Shown here piece by piece: positions 1-7,252 of a stretch of DNA of 35,677 nt. The notes under the pieces were generated by a model, which saw only the letters and a list, made by a program, of their open reading frames with translations, was not told the origin of the DNA and searched no databases. The translations under genes were made by a program, and so were the position numbers. The stretch comes from Methylibium sp035476815 (GTDB lineage Bacteria > Pseudomonadota > Gammaproteobacteria > Burkholderiales > Burkholderiaceae_C). Within the stretch, counting starts at the first letter, position 1. The number at the start of each line of letters is the position of its first letter. The DNA lies in the NCBI GenBank assembly GCA_035476815.1, contig DATILD010000047.1:1-35677 (forward strand), given 5' to 3'.

Positions 1-2
1 CG

Positions 3-1166
3 CTGCGCCGGCGGCTCGCGGCCAAGGCGCCGCCGCCCTGGGTCGACGCACTGCTGCTGGCCGCGCTGGCGCTGGCCGTCGGCGAGCGGGCGGGCTACGC
101 GCCGCACACCCTGGTCAGCCAGGCGGTCGAGGCCGCGAAGCGCCGCGCCCGGGCCTCGGCCGGCTTCGTCAATGCGGTGCTGCGGCGCTTCCTGCGCGAG
201 CGCGGCGCGCTGCTCGCGGCGGTGGCCGGCGAGCCCGAGGCGGCCTGGAACCACCCGCGCTGGTGGGTCCAGCGGCTCGAGGCCGACTGGCCCGAGCATG
301 CGCAGGCCTTGCTGGCGGCCGCGCACCGCCGCGCCCCGATGACGCTGCGGGTGAATGCCCGCCAGGGCACGGTCGAGGACTACCTCGCCCGGCTGGCCGC
401 GGCCGGCCTCGCGGCGCGCGCGGTGGCACTGCCGGACCAGCCGGCCGTGCATGCGATCGAGCTGGTGCAGCCCTGCCCGGTGGAGCGCCTGCCGGGCTTC
501 GCCGACGGCGCGGTGTCGGTGCAGGATCTGGCGGCCCAGCAGGCGGCGCCGCTGCTGCTCGGGGCCGGCCTGCCGCCGGGCGCGCGCGTGCTCGATGCCT
601 GCGCCGCGCCGGGCGGCAAGACCGCGCACCTGCTCGAGCTGGCCGAACTCGACCTGCTGGCGCTGGACGCCGACCCCGCCCGGCTGGCGCGCGTCGGCGC
701 GACCCTGCAGCGCCTCGGCCTCGCCGCCGGGCTGCGCGCCGCCGACGCCCGCGACACCGCCGCGTGGTGGGACGGCCGGCCCTTCGACGCGATCCTGCTC
801 GACGCCCCCTGCACCGCGTCGGGCATCGTGCGCCGCCACCCCGACGTGCCCTGGCTGCGCCGCGCGGCCGACATCGCCGCGCTGGCCCGCACCCAGGCGG
901 CGCTGCTCGACGCGCTGTGGCCGCTGCTGAAGCCGGGGGGACGGCTGCTCTACGCGACCTGCTCGGTGTTCCGGGCCGAGGGTTCGTCCCAGATCGATGC
1001 GTTTTTGCAACGCACGGCCGACGCCCGCCTGCGGCCATCGCCCGGCCACCTGCTGCCACTGGCTGACAATGAAACACAGCCGCAGCCGGCGGCGCGGCCG
1101 CTGGCCGACGGGTTCTTCTACGCGCTGCTGCAGCGCGGCGAACCACCGGCCGGCCGGTCCGCCTGA
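3..1166 (+). CDS. rsmB: 16S rRNA m5C967 methyltransferase RsmB (5' end outside window)
   Basis: Transfers a methyl group from SAM to C967 of 16S rRNA during small-subunit assembly. The reading frame is open from base 3, so the start lies upstream; 387 residues are visible, and the family is usually about 430. The visible N-terminal part (VDALLLAALALAVGERAGYA, then SAGFVNAVLRRFLRE) matches the NusB-like RNA-binding domain. The C-terminal Rossmann domain shows the SAM loop VLDACAAPGGKTAHL, motif IV DAPCTASGIVRRHPD and motif VI ATCSVF; the cysteines of motifs IV and VI are the release and nucleophilic residues in this family. The stop is at 1164-1166. The DUF4390 gene follows after 72 bp on the same strand, an arrangement common in Burkholderiales. 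Identity is secure; only the missing start limits it. Confidence 0.95.
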   Translation: MRRRLAAKAPPPWVDALLLAALALAVGERAGYAPHTLVSQAVEAAKRRARASAGFVNAVLRRFLRERGALLAAVAGEPEAAWNHPRWWVQRLEADWPEHAQALLAAAHRRAPMTLRVNARQGTVEDYLARLAAAGLAARAVALPDQPAVHAIELVQPCPVERLPGFADGAVSVQDLAAQQAAPLLLGAGLPPGARVLDACAAPGGKTAHLLELAELDLLALDADPARLARVGATLQRLGLAAGLRAADARDTAAWWDGRPFDAILLDAPCTASGIVRRHPDVPWLRRAADIAALARTQAALLDALWPLLKPGGRLLYATCSVFRAEGSSQIDAFLQRTADARLRPSPGHLLPLADNETQPQPAARPLADGFFYALLQRGEPPAGRSA

Positions 1167-1238
1167 ACGCTGCGGCCCGATCCGCGACGGCCCCGGCCGC
1201 CGCACCGACCGCCGACCTGCCACCGCCCGAGCCCGACC

Positions 1239-1841
1239 TTGTTGCCCACCGCCCGCGTCCGAAGCTGGTTGCAGCCCCTCGCGGTGCTCCGCGGGCTGGC
1301 GGCCGTGCTGCTGGCGACCCTGCTGGCCGCGGCACCGGTGCGGGCCGAGACGATCGAGCTGACCGGTCTCGACCTGGCGCGTACCGAGGACGGCCTGCTG
1401 CTCGACTACGCCGCCCGCTTCGAGCTGCCGCGCGCGGTCGAGGACGCGCTGCAGAAGGGCGTGCCGGTCTACTTCGTCGCGCGCGCCGAGGTGTTCCGCT
1501 CGCGCTGGTACTGGCGCGACGCCCGTGTCGGCCGCGCCACGCGCAACTGGCGCCTGACCTGGCAGCCGCTGACGCGGCGCTACCGGCTCAACCTCGGCAG
1601 CATCAGCCAGAACCACGACACGCTGGCCGAGGCGCTGGGCGCGATCCAGCGTGCCAGCCGCTGGAAGCTGGCCGACGCGGCCGCGCTCGGCGACGATACC
1701 GGGCTGTATGTCGAGCTCAGCCTGCGGCTGGACACCGGCCAGCTGCCGCGGCCGCTGCAGATCGGCTTCGGCGGCCAGGCGGACTGGGACCTCGCGATCG
1801 AGCGCACGCTGGCGGTCCCCGACGCGCTCACGGCGCGCTGA
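1239..1841 (+). CDS. DUF4390 family secreted protein
   Basis: Function is unknown. The 200-residue product has a hydrophobic N-terminal segment (LRGLAAVLLATLLAAAPVRA) ending in a plausible signal peptidase I site before ETIEL, so the mature part should be periplasmic. The body is rich in beta-type segments such as YFVARAEVFRSRWYWRD and typical of DUF4390. It sits between rsmB and the NtrY-like kinase, with only 9 bp to the kinase start, so it is probably co-transcribed and may supply or sense an envelope signal for that kinase (inference from position). The start is uncertain: TTG at 1239 gives the longest form, while GTG at 1284 would give a shorter signal peptide that begins directly with the hydrophobic core. 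Neither has a strong ribosome binding site. Confidence 0.85.
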   Translation: MLPTARVRSWLQPLAVLRGLAAVLLATLLAAAPVRAETIELTGLDLARTEDGLLLDYAARFELPRAVEDALQKGVPVYFVARAEVFRSRWYWRDARVGRATRNWRLTWQPLTRRYRLNLGSISQNHDTLAEALGAIQRASRWKLADAAALGDDTGLYVELSLRLDTGQLPRPLQIGFGGQADWDLAIERTLAVPDALTAR

Positions 1842-1850
1842 GCACACACC

Positions 1851-4220
1851 GTGACCGCCCGCTTCGATCACTGGCGCCGGCGGCTCGCGCTGCTCGGCTC
1901 GCGGCGGCTCGACCGGCGCGGCTCGCGCTGGCTGTGGGTGGTCGCGCTGGCGGCGACGCTCGGCGCCGGCCTGGTGCTGACCTTCCTGCTCGCGATCGCC
2001 ACCAACAACCGGCTGTTCTACGAGCGGCACTACGGCTGGCTGCTGGGCGTCAACATCGTGATCGCGAGCCTGCTCGTGCTGGTGATCATCGGCGCCGGGC
2101 TGCGGCTGGTGGCGCGCGTGCTGCGCGGGCGCTTCGGCTCGCGGCTGCTGCTGCGGCTGGCGCTGATCTTCGGCCTGGTCGGGCTGCTGCCCGGGGTGCT
2201 GGTCTACACGGTCAGCTACCAGTTCGTGTCGCGCAGCATCGAGAGCTGGTTCGACGTGCGCGTCGAGGGCGCGCTGGAGGCCGGCCTGGACCTCGGCCGC
2301 GGCACGCTCGACACGCTGGTCAACGACCTGGCCGGCAAGACCCGGCTGGCCGCCGAGCGGCTGGCCGACGCGCCCGACCGCCGCCAGCCGCTGGCGCTGG
2401 AGCGGCTGCGCGAGCAGCTGTCGGCGCGCGACGTCGCGCTGCTCGGACCGAACGGGCAGGTGCTCGCCAGCGTCGGCCTCGGCGGGCTGCTGGCGCCGGA
2501 GCGGCCGGCCGCCGCGCTGCTGCGCGAGGCGCGCAGCGCGCGCGTCGTCACCCAGCTCGAGGGTCTGGATGACGACAGCGCCGCGCTGCGCGCCCCCGGC
2601 GGCACGGCACCCGGGCCGCTGGCCGCGCAACCGCGGGTGCGGGCGCTGGCGTTGATCCCGTCCACCAGCTTCGAGCTCGGCGCCGAGGACCGCTTCCTGA
2701 TGGTGACCCAGCTGCTGCCCAGCACGCTGGCCGCGAACGCGCTGGCGGTGCAGAGCGCCTACCGCGAGTACCAGCAGCGTTCGCTGGCGCGCGAAGGCCT
2801 GCGCAAGATGTACATCGGCACGTTGACGCTCACGCTGGTGCTGGCGGTGTTCGGCGCGGTGCTGCTGGCGGTGACCTTCGGCAACCGGCTGGCGCGGCCG
2901 CTGCTGCTGCTGGCCGACGGCGTGCGCGAGGTGGCGCGCGGCGATCTGAGTCCCAAGCCGGTGTTCGCCAGCCGCGACGAGCTCGGCGGGCTGACCCGCT
3001 CGTTCGCCGCGATGACCCAGCAGCTCGCCGACGCCCGCGCGCTGGTCGAACATACCGTGGCCGAGCTGGAAGGCGCGCGCACCAAGCTGCAGACCATCCT
3101 CGACAACATGAGCGCCGGCGTGATCGTGCTCGACGCCGACGGCCGTATCGACAGCCTGAACCCCGGCGCGACGCGCATCCTGCGGCTGCCGCTGAGCGCC
3201 TACGTCGGACGCTCCTTCGGCGAGGTGCCGGGACTCGAGGCCTTCGACGCCGCGCTGCGCCAGCGCTTCGAACAGCTTGCGGTCGGTCCCGAGCCCGGCG
3301 AGCGCGACCAGTGGCAGGACTCGTTCGATCTGCGCACCGCGCCCGACAACGAGGGCGTGACGCTGCTGGTGCGCGGCGCGCTGCTGCCCGGCGCGGCGCG
3401 ACTGGTGCTGTTCGACGACATCACCGAGCTGGTGTCGGCGCAGCGCGCCGAGGCCTGGGCCGAAGTGGCGAGGCGGCTCGCGCACGAGATCAAGAACCCG
3501 CTGACGCCGATCCAGCTGTCGGCCGAGCGCATCGAGCACAAGCTCGCGGCGAAGCTCGACACGCCCGACCAGCAGATGCTGACCAAGTCGGTCGCGACCA
3601 TCGTCGCCCAGGTGCAGGCGATGAAGCAGCTGGTCAACGAGTTCCGCGACTACGCGCGCCTGCCCGCCGCGCAGCTGGTGCCGCTGGACCTGAACGCGCT
3701 GGTTGCCGAGGTGCTGCAGCTCTACGCGGCGCAGCAGGAGGGCGGCCGGCTGCGCGCCGAGTTCACCGACGGCCTGCCGCTGATCGACGGCGACCCGACC
3801 CAGTTGCGCCAGGTGGTCCACAACCTGGTGCAGAACGCGCTCGACGCCGTCGCCGACCAGCCGGGCGGGCAGGTGCGCGTGAGCGCCGAGGGCGCGCGCA
3901 ACGAACAGGGGCAGTGGCGCGCGGTGCGGCTGGTGGTCGCCGACAACGGTCCGGGCTTTGCCGAGCGCGTGCTCAAGCGCGCCTTCGAGCCCTATGTGAC
4001 GACCAAGAGCAAGGGCACCGGACTCGGCCTCGCGGTGGTGAAGAAGATCGCCGACGAGCACGGCGCGCGGGTGCGCCTGACCAACCTCGCGAGGGCCCCC
4101 GGCGAGGCCGGCGAGGGTCCGGCGGCGGGGGGGGCGAGAGTTTCGCTATCATTTTCGAAGTGGCACCCCTGCGAGGACACTGCCACCGGCGCCGCCCACC
4201 GGGTGGCGGCCCCGCACTGA
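1851..4220 (+). CDS. NtrY-like membrane sensor histidine kinase
   Basis: Sensor kinase of 789 residues with a GTG start at 1851. Two hydrophobic segments near residues 26-50 and 60-85, a third near 105-120 and a fourth near 325-345 anchor it in the inner membrane with an extracytoplasmic region between the last two. A HAMP segment follows (NRLARPLLLLADGVREVARG), then a PAS domain starting near ILDNMSAGVIVLDADG. In the HisKA domain (RLAHEIKNPLTPIQLSAERI) His545 is the phosphorylation site. The ATPase domain shows the N box NLVQNALDAV, DNGPGF and GTGLGLAVVKKIADEHG. This is the NtrY architecture. The paired regulator starts 6 bp downstream. A run of eight G at 4127-4134 lies near the 3' end, and the protein carries an atypical polar tail after RVSLSFSK. 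The ligand is unknown; a nitrogen role should not be assumed. Confidence 0.9.
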   Translation: MTARFDHWRRRLALLGSRRLDRRGSRWLWVVALAATLGAGLVLTFLLAIATNNRLFYERHYGWLLGVNIVIASLLVLVIIGAGLRLVARVLRGRFGSRLLLRLALIFGLVGLLPGVLVYTVSYQFVSRSIESWFDVRVEGALEAGLDLGRGTLDTLVNDLAGKTRLAAERLADAPDRRQPLALERLREQLSARDVALLGPNGQVLASVGLGGLLAPERPAAALLREARSARVVTQLEGLDDDSAALRAPGGTAPGPLAAQPRVRALALIPSTSFELGAEDRFLMVTQLLPSTLAANALAVQSAYREYQQRSLAREGLRKMYIGTLTLTLVLAVFGAVLLAVTFGNRLARPLLLLADGVREVARGDLSPKPVFASRDELGGLTRSFAAMTQQLADARALVEHTVAELEGARTKLQTILDNMSAGVIVLDADGRIDSLNPGATRILRLPLSAYVGRSFGEVPGLEAFDAALRQRFEQLAVGPEPGERDQWQDSFDLRTAPDNEGVTLLVRGALLPGAARLVLFDDITELVSAQRAEAWAEVARRLAHEIKNPLTPIQLSAERIEHKLAAKLDTPDQQMLTKSVATIVAQVQAMKQLVNEFRDYARLPAAQLVPLDLNALVAEVLQLYAAQQEGGRLRAEFTDGLPLIDGDPTQLRQVVHNLVQNALDAVADQPGGQVRVSAEGARNEQGQWRAVRLVVADNGPGFAERVLKRAFEPYVTTKSKGTGLGLAVVKKIADEHGARVRLTNLARAPGEAGEGPAAGGARVSLSFSKWHPCEDTATGAAHRVAAPH

Positions 4221-4226
4221 GACCCC

Positions 4227-4904
4227 ATGGCCACCATCCTTGTTGTTGACGACGAACTGGGCATCCGCGCACTGCTGTCGGACATCCTCAGCGACGAGGG
4301 TCATGCGGTCGAGCTGGCCGAGAACGCCGCCCAGGCGCGGGCCTTCCGCGAGCGCGAGCGACCCGACCTGGTGCTGCTCGACATCTGGATGCCCGACGTC
4401 GACGGCGTCACGCTGCTCAAGGAGTGGGGTGCCGGCAACCAGCTGACGATGCCGGTGATCATGATGTCGGGCCACGGCACCATCGACACCGCGGTCGAGG
4501 CGATCAAGTTCGGCGCGATGGCCTTCCTCGAGAAACCGATCACGCTGCAGAAGCTGCTGCGTGCGGTCGAGCAGGGTCTGGCCAAGCCGACCGCACGACC
4601 GTCGGCCACCGTGACGGTGCTTCGGCCGGGCGAGCGCGACATGGTCGAGTCGCCGCACCTGCAGAACTTCGGCAGCGCACCGCTCGCGCTCGGCCCGCAG
4701 CCCGAACAGCTGTTCGAGCTCGACCGCCCGCTGCGCGAGGCCCGCGACGCCTTCGAAAAGGCCTACTTCGAGTTCCACCTGGCGCGCGAGAACGGCAGCA
4801 TGACCCGCGTCGCCGAGAAGACCGGCCTGGAGCGCACCCACCTCTACCGCAAGCTCAAGCAGCTGGGCGTGGACCTGAGCCGGGGCAAGAAGGGCGTCGC
4901 CTAG
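4227..4904 (+). CDS. NtrX-like response regulator lacking an AAA+ domain
   Basis: Response regulator of 225 residues. The receiver domain (residues 1-120) has the acidic pair Asp8-Asp9, phosphoacceptor Asp52 in VLLDIWMPD, MMSGHGT and the conserved lysine in FLEKP. A linker of about 60 residues leads to a C-terminal Fis-type helix-turn-helix (NGSMTRVAEKTGLERTHLYR). NtrX proper has a central sigma-54-interacting AAA+ domain between these parts; here it is absent, so the protein cannot activate sigma-54 polymerase in the usual way and should act as a simple DNA-binding regulator. It is the partner of the kinase ending 6 bp upstream. The tRNA-Phe promoter overlaps or abuts its 3' end. The ATG at 4227 is the obvious start. 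Confidence 0.9.
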   Translation: MATILVVDDELGIRALLSDILSDEGHAVELAENAAQARAFRERERPDLVLLDIWMPDVDGVTLLKEWGAGNQLTMPVIMMSGHGTIDTAVEAIKFGAMAFLEKPITLQKLLRAVEQGLAKPTARPSATVTVLRPGERDMVESPHLQNFGSAPLALGPQPEQLFELDRPLREARDAFEKAYFEFHLARENGSMTRVAEKTGLERTHLYRKLKQLGVDLSRGKKGVA

Positions 4905-4912
4905 GCCGCTGC

Positions 4913-4918
4913 TATACT
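4913..4918 (+). promoter_or_regulatory. Putative -10 box of the tRNA-Phe promoter
   Basis: TATACT matches five of six bases of the sigma-70 -10 hexamer and ends 10 bases before the tRNA. The bases that follow (GCGCGGC) form a GC-rich discriminator, as seen at stringently controlled stable-RNA promoters. No good -35 element is visible at 16-18 bp; that region is the end of the upstream regulator gene. Confidence 0.55.
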
Positions 4919-4928
4919 GCGCGGCTCT

Positions 4929-5004
4929 GGCTCGGTAGCTCAGTTGGTAGAGCAGCGGATTGAAAATCCGCGTGTCGGTGGTTCGATTCCGCCCCGAGCC
5001 ACCA
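4929..5004 (+). tRNA. tRNA-Phe (anticodon GAA)
   Basis: A 76-nt cloverleaf with acceptor stem GGCTCGG/CCGAGCC, D-loop region AGCTCAGTTGGTAGAGC, anticodon stem GCGGA/TCCGC around loop TTGAAAA (anticodon GAA at 4962-4964), T-loop GGTTCGATTCC and an encoded CCA at 5002-5004. Everything from base 4957 onward, which is the 3' part including the anticodon loop, lies inside the 51-bp repeat shared with 12189-12239. In the integrated state the tRNA 3' end is therefore supplied by the attL copy and the gene remains intact. Confidence 0.97.
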
Positions 5005-5007
5005 GAC
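4957..5007 (+). repeat. attL: 51-bp direct repeat inside tRNA-Phe
   Basis: Identical over 51 bases to 12189-12239. It begins in the anticodon stem and runs 3 bases past the CCA. The bases just outside differ on both sides (C against G before, T against C after), which fixes the repeat limits. Tyrosine integrases commonly use the anticodon loop and T-arm of tRNA genes, so the crossover lies somewhere within this copy. Confidence 0.93.
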
Positions 5008-5017
5008 TACACAGTGG

Positions 5018-5033
5018 TGCGCCCTAAGGCGCA
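5018..5033. other. Inverted repeat just inside attL
   Basis: Arms TGCGCC (5018-5023) and GGCGCA (5028-5033) flank the loop CTAA, 11 bp inside the attL repeat. No T tract follows, so it is not a typical terminator. It could help 3'-end processing of the tRNA transcript now that its own terminator is displaced, or be part of the attachment site architecture. Confidence 0.4.
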
Positions 5034-5036
5034 GCC

Positions 5037-5064
5037 TCTACAAATGCCGCTGGTGTTCTACAAA
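5037..5064 (+). repeat. Two TCTACAAA direct repeats at the left end (candidate integrase arm sites)
   Basis: The octamer TCTACAAA occurs at 5037-5044 and again at 5057-5064, 20 bp apart in the same orientation, 30 bp inside the attL repeat. The same octamer occurs twice more near the other end of the element (12077-12084 direct, 12138-12145 inverted). I saw no other copy in the window. Paired short repeats beside att cores are typical integrase arm-type binding sites. Confidence 0.55.
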
Positions 5065-5152
5065 GCGGCACCCAAATCCCTGAAAGCAACCCAGCTGTGT
5101 CGTTTGGCGCAGAGTGAGCGTTGCCATGTCAGGTTCACGCATCAATTCTTGT

Positions 5153-5217
5153 TGACCTGAGGTCAGCAGTACCCCACACTTCGTCGCAACTGCGACGATA
5201 CTGTACGTTTGTACAGT
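5153..5217. promoter_or_regulatory. Three tandem palindromes upstream of the Panacea gene (candidate operators)
   Basis: Three inverted repeats occur within 65 bp: TGACCT-G-AGGTCA (5153-5165), CGTCGCA-AC-TGCGACG (5182-5197) and ACTGTAC-GTTT-GTACAGT (5200-5217). They lie 47-111 bp before the GTG start of the Panacea gene. Toxin-antitoxin operons are often autoregulated through such sites. The three palindromes differ from each other, so they need not bind one protein. TTGACC at 5152-5157 could be a -35 element, but no convincing -10 partner is visible. Apart from these and the TCTACAAA repeats, 5008-5263 shows no gene. Confidence 0.45.
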
Positions 5218-5263
5218 TCAGATTGCCAGGCCAGTAGGTTCCACCCCGCGACGAGCCCCATTA

Positions 5264-5821
5264 GTGTTCAACGAGCAAAAGACAGCCCAGATAGCCGCTT
5301 GGTTCATTAGCCAGGACGGCGGCTCGATGCCGCACCTGAAGCTGATGAAGCTGATGTACCTCGCGGAACGCGAATCCATGAAACGACATGGCTTCACGAT
5401 GACGGGTGATCACTTCGTCTCGATGCCGCATGGCCCGGTCCTGTCGCTAACGCTGGACCATATCAATGACGCCACTGAGTCGGCGCCGGACGGGTGGGAC
5501 TCGTGGGTTGGGGACAAGGCCAATTTTGCCGTTGGGCTGGTTCGCGAGGTTTCGCGCGACGTGCTTGATGAGTTGAGCAACGCTGATCTGGAGATCCTTC
5601 AGTTCACGTGGAAGACGTTCGGCTGGATGACCAAGTACCAGATTCGCGACTACACGCACGACTCGCGGAATTGCCCAGAGTGGAAAGACCCAGACGGGTC
5701 TAGCAACTCGATCGCGTACGAAGCAGTCTTCGAAGCGCTGGGGCACAACCATGCCGAAGCAGCTCTACTAGCTGCGGAGCTACGGGCGCAAGGCCAACTA
5801 GGCAAAGTCCTTGGCACTTGA
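5264..5821 (+). CDS. Panacea/SocA-like (DUF4065) protein, probable antitoxin
   Basis: The 185-residue protein has a GTG start at 5264. The Panacea (DUF4065, SocA) domain is recognisable from LKLMKLMYLAER at residues 25-36, MPHGPVLS at 54-61 and the C-terminal THDSRNCPEWKDP at 131-143. Panacea domains act as promiscuous antitoxins that neutralise many unrelated toxins, and Caulobacter SocA works as a proteolytic adaptor for its toxin. Here the gene is directly followed by an unknown small gene whose ATG overlaps this stop (TGATG), the standard arrangement of a two-gene toxin-antitoxin operon. It lies in the cargo position between attL and the integrase and reads towards the integrase. Base composition is lower in GC than the chromosomal genes. 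The domain call is firm; the antitoxin role is inferred from family and context. Confidence 0.85.
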   Translation: MFNEQKTAQIAAWFISQDGGSMPHLKLMKLMYLAERESMKRHGFTMTGDHFVSMPHGPVLSLTLDHINDATESAPDGWDSWVGDKANFAVGLVREVSRDVLDELSNADLEILQFTWKTFGWMTKYQIRDYTHDSRNCPEWKDPDGSSNSIAYEAVFEALGHNHAEAALLAAELRAQGQLGKVLGT

Positions 5822-6219
5822 TGCCCTGGGCTGCGGTTAAGGGGGCGACCCTGCTGATTCCCTCAGGGCCGGTACACGACCCTGACCGCATGCACCTGCA
5901 CATAGTGCTGACGGACCCGATCGCAGCCACTGGTGACGTACTGATCGTCAGCGTGACTTCAATCCCGCCATCGAACCTCTACGACAGCAGCTGTACGTTT
6001 TTCCCCGACGAGCATCCGTTCATCGTCAAACACAGCTACGTGGCGTACCGCTTTTGTAAGGTCGTGTCTGCGGCTGACCTCGAGGCGCGCGTCGTGGCGG
6101 GTGAGTTCGTTGCCAAGCAGTCGTTGAGCGGGACTCGGCTGGATGACGCCACCGAGGGGTTGAAGGCGTCGCCGCATGTGACTCCCAAAATCCGCAGGTT
6201 CTTCGACGCGGCGCAGTAG
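5821..6219 (+). CDS. Unknown small protein coupled to the Panacea gene, candidate toxin
   Basis: I do not recognise this 132-residue protein with certainty. The ATG at 5821 shares its first base with the upstream TGA (TGATG), implying translational coupling; a TTG three bases earlier is also possible. The first half alternates hydrophobic beta-like strands: VKGATLLIPSG (6-16), HLHIVLTDP (25-33) and VLIVSVTSI (40-48). It then has a notable block with Cys58, DEHPFI (63-68) and KHSYVAYRF (70-78), followed by a helical tail with several basic residues. The strand pattern is loosely like the small barrel of PemK/MazF nucleases, but I see no firm match. Its place directly after a Panacea antitoxin makes a toxin role likely. 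No signal peptide or membrane segment is visible, so it should act in the cytoplasm. Confidence 0.6.
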   Translation: MPWAAVKGATLLIPSGPVHDPDRMHLHIVLTDPIAATGDVLIVSVTSIPPSNLYDSSCTFFPDEHPFIVKHSYVAYRFCKVVSAADLEARVVAGEFVAKQSLSGTRLDDATEGLKASPHVTPKIRRFFDAAQ

Positions 6220-6272
6220 TCGAAGGGGCGCTGTCGATGTCAAGGCACCGGCCGTATGGCTGATTGGTTGCT

Positions 6273-7250
6273 CTAGCGTAGAGGCTTGACCCGTTGGCCG
6301 ACGCGGTCCCGGACGTAGTGTTCGGTCATGTCGCGATTCTTGTGGCCGAGCAGCTTCTGCGAGTGTCCAAGGTCGCCGGTATCGCTTGCGGTCTTGGCTC
6401 TGATGTCCCGAAACTGAAAGCTCACGCCAGCCGCCTTGCGGGCCTTGTCGAAGCGTGAGCGCAGCGCCAACGGTGTCAGCGGTCGACCATCGTCGTCTTG
6501 GATCAGTAAGGCGCTGTAGCGCTCGCGCTTGCGAGCGTCGATCCGCTCGACGACCTGGCGCAGCTCGCCGGTCAACTCGATCGCCCGCTTCGCGCCCGTC
6601 TTGTTCTGCGTGACCCAGAGCGCCCCGTCGCGGATGTCCTCGCGCTTGATCTTCAGCACGTCGGCGGGCCGCTGGCCGGTCAGCAAGGCAATGTCCATGG
6701 CATCGCGCACGGTCGGGTGAGCGTGCTGCCATACGGCCTTGAACTCGGCGTCCGTCACGTAGCGGTCGCGTCCGGCCTCGGTGAAGCCCTTGACCCCTTG
6801 GCAGGGGTTCGGTGCGTCCGTGTAGCCCCATTCCCGGGCCTTGTTGAACAGGTGGCTTAGCAGAGCCTTCTCGCGGTTCGCGCGGGCCTTGGCGGCCTGG
6901 CCGCGGATGTCGAGGTACTGCCGGACGTGGAAGGGCTTGATCGCGTCGATCAGCACCTTGCCGAACACGGCCTGCAGGCGCTCCAGCTCGAGGATGTTGT
7001 CGCGCTGGGTCCGCTGGGCTTTGCCGGGGATGACTTCGCGCAGGTAGCGCGCGGCGATGACCTCGAACGTCCGCGCGTCCGGGTCGGGCTCGGTGCCCTC
7101 GATCCGCGCCCAGGCGACCAGCGCCTGCAGGCGGTCCGACCCGAGCGGCGTCCACTTCCGCGGTGCCGTCGTGGTGACGTGGTAGTACCGGCCGCCCTTC
7201 ATCTGCAGGCCACGGGGCAAGTCCTTGTGGACCGTGCGCTTGCGCCCCAT
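6273..7250 (-). CDS. int: Phage-type tyrosine integrase
   Basis: Site-specific recombinase of 325 residues that should catalyse integration into, and excision from, tRNA-Phe. An N-terminal arm-binding part (residues 1-55) and a core-binding domain (about 60-150) precede the catalytic domain. Catalytic residues visible are Arg194 in TGQRPADVL, Lys217 in QNKTG, Arg284 in FRDIRAKTASD, His303 in LGHKN and Tyr312 in HYVR. The usual first His of box II (HxxR) is Arg281 here, a variant seen in some phage integrases. The start ATG at 7250 is chosen over upstream codons because it lies 2 bp after the stop of the DUF4224 gene. The gene is last in a leftward operon; its 3' end faces the Panacea pair rather than attL. 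Confidence 0.95.
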   Translation of the reverse strand: MGRKRTVHKDLPRGLQMKGGRYYHVTTTAPRKWTPLGSDRLQALVAWARIEGTEPDPDARTFEVIAARYLREVIPGKAQRTQRDNILELERLQAVFGKVLIDAIKPFHVRQYLDIRGQAAKARANREKALLSHLFNKAREWGYTDAPNPCQGVKGFTEAGRDRYVTDAEFKAVWQHAHPTVRDAMDIALLTGQRPADVLKIKREDIRDGALWVTQNKTGAKRAIELTGELRQVVERIDARKRERYSALLIQDDDGRPLTPLALRSRFDKARKAAGVSFQFRDIRAKTASDTGDLGHSQKLLGHKNRDMTEHYVRDRVGQRVKPLR

Positions 7251-7252
7251 GG

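Noticed and set aside
4960..5160. Possible 66-residue protein across the tRNA-Phe 3' end and attL
   Set aside because: It starts inside the tRNA anticodon stem, has no ribosome binding site, and is explained by the tRNA and att sequence.
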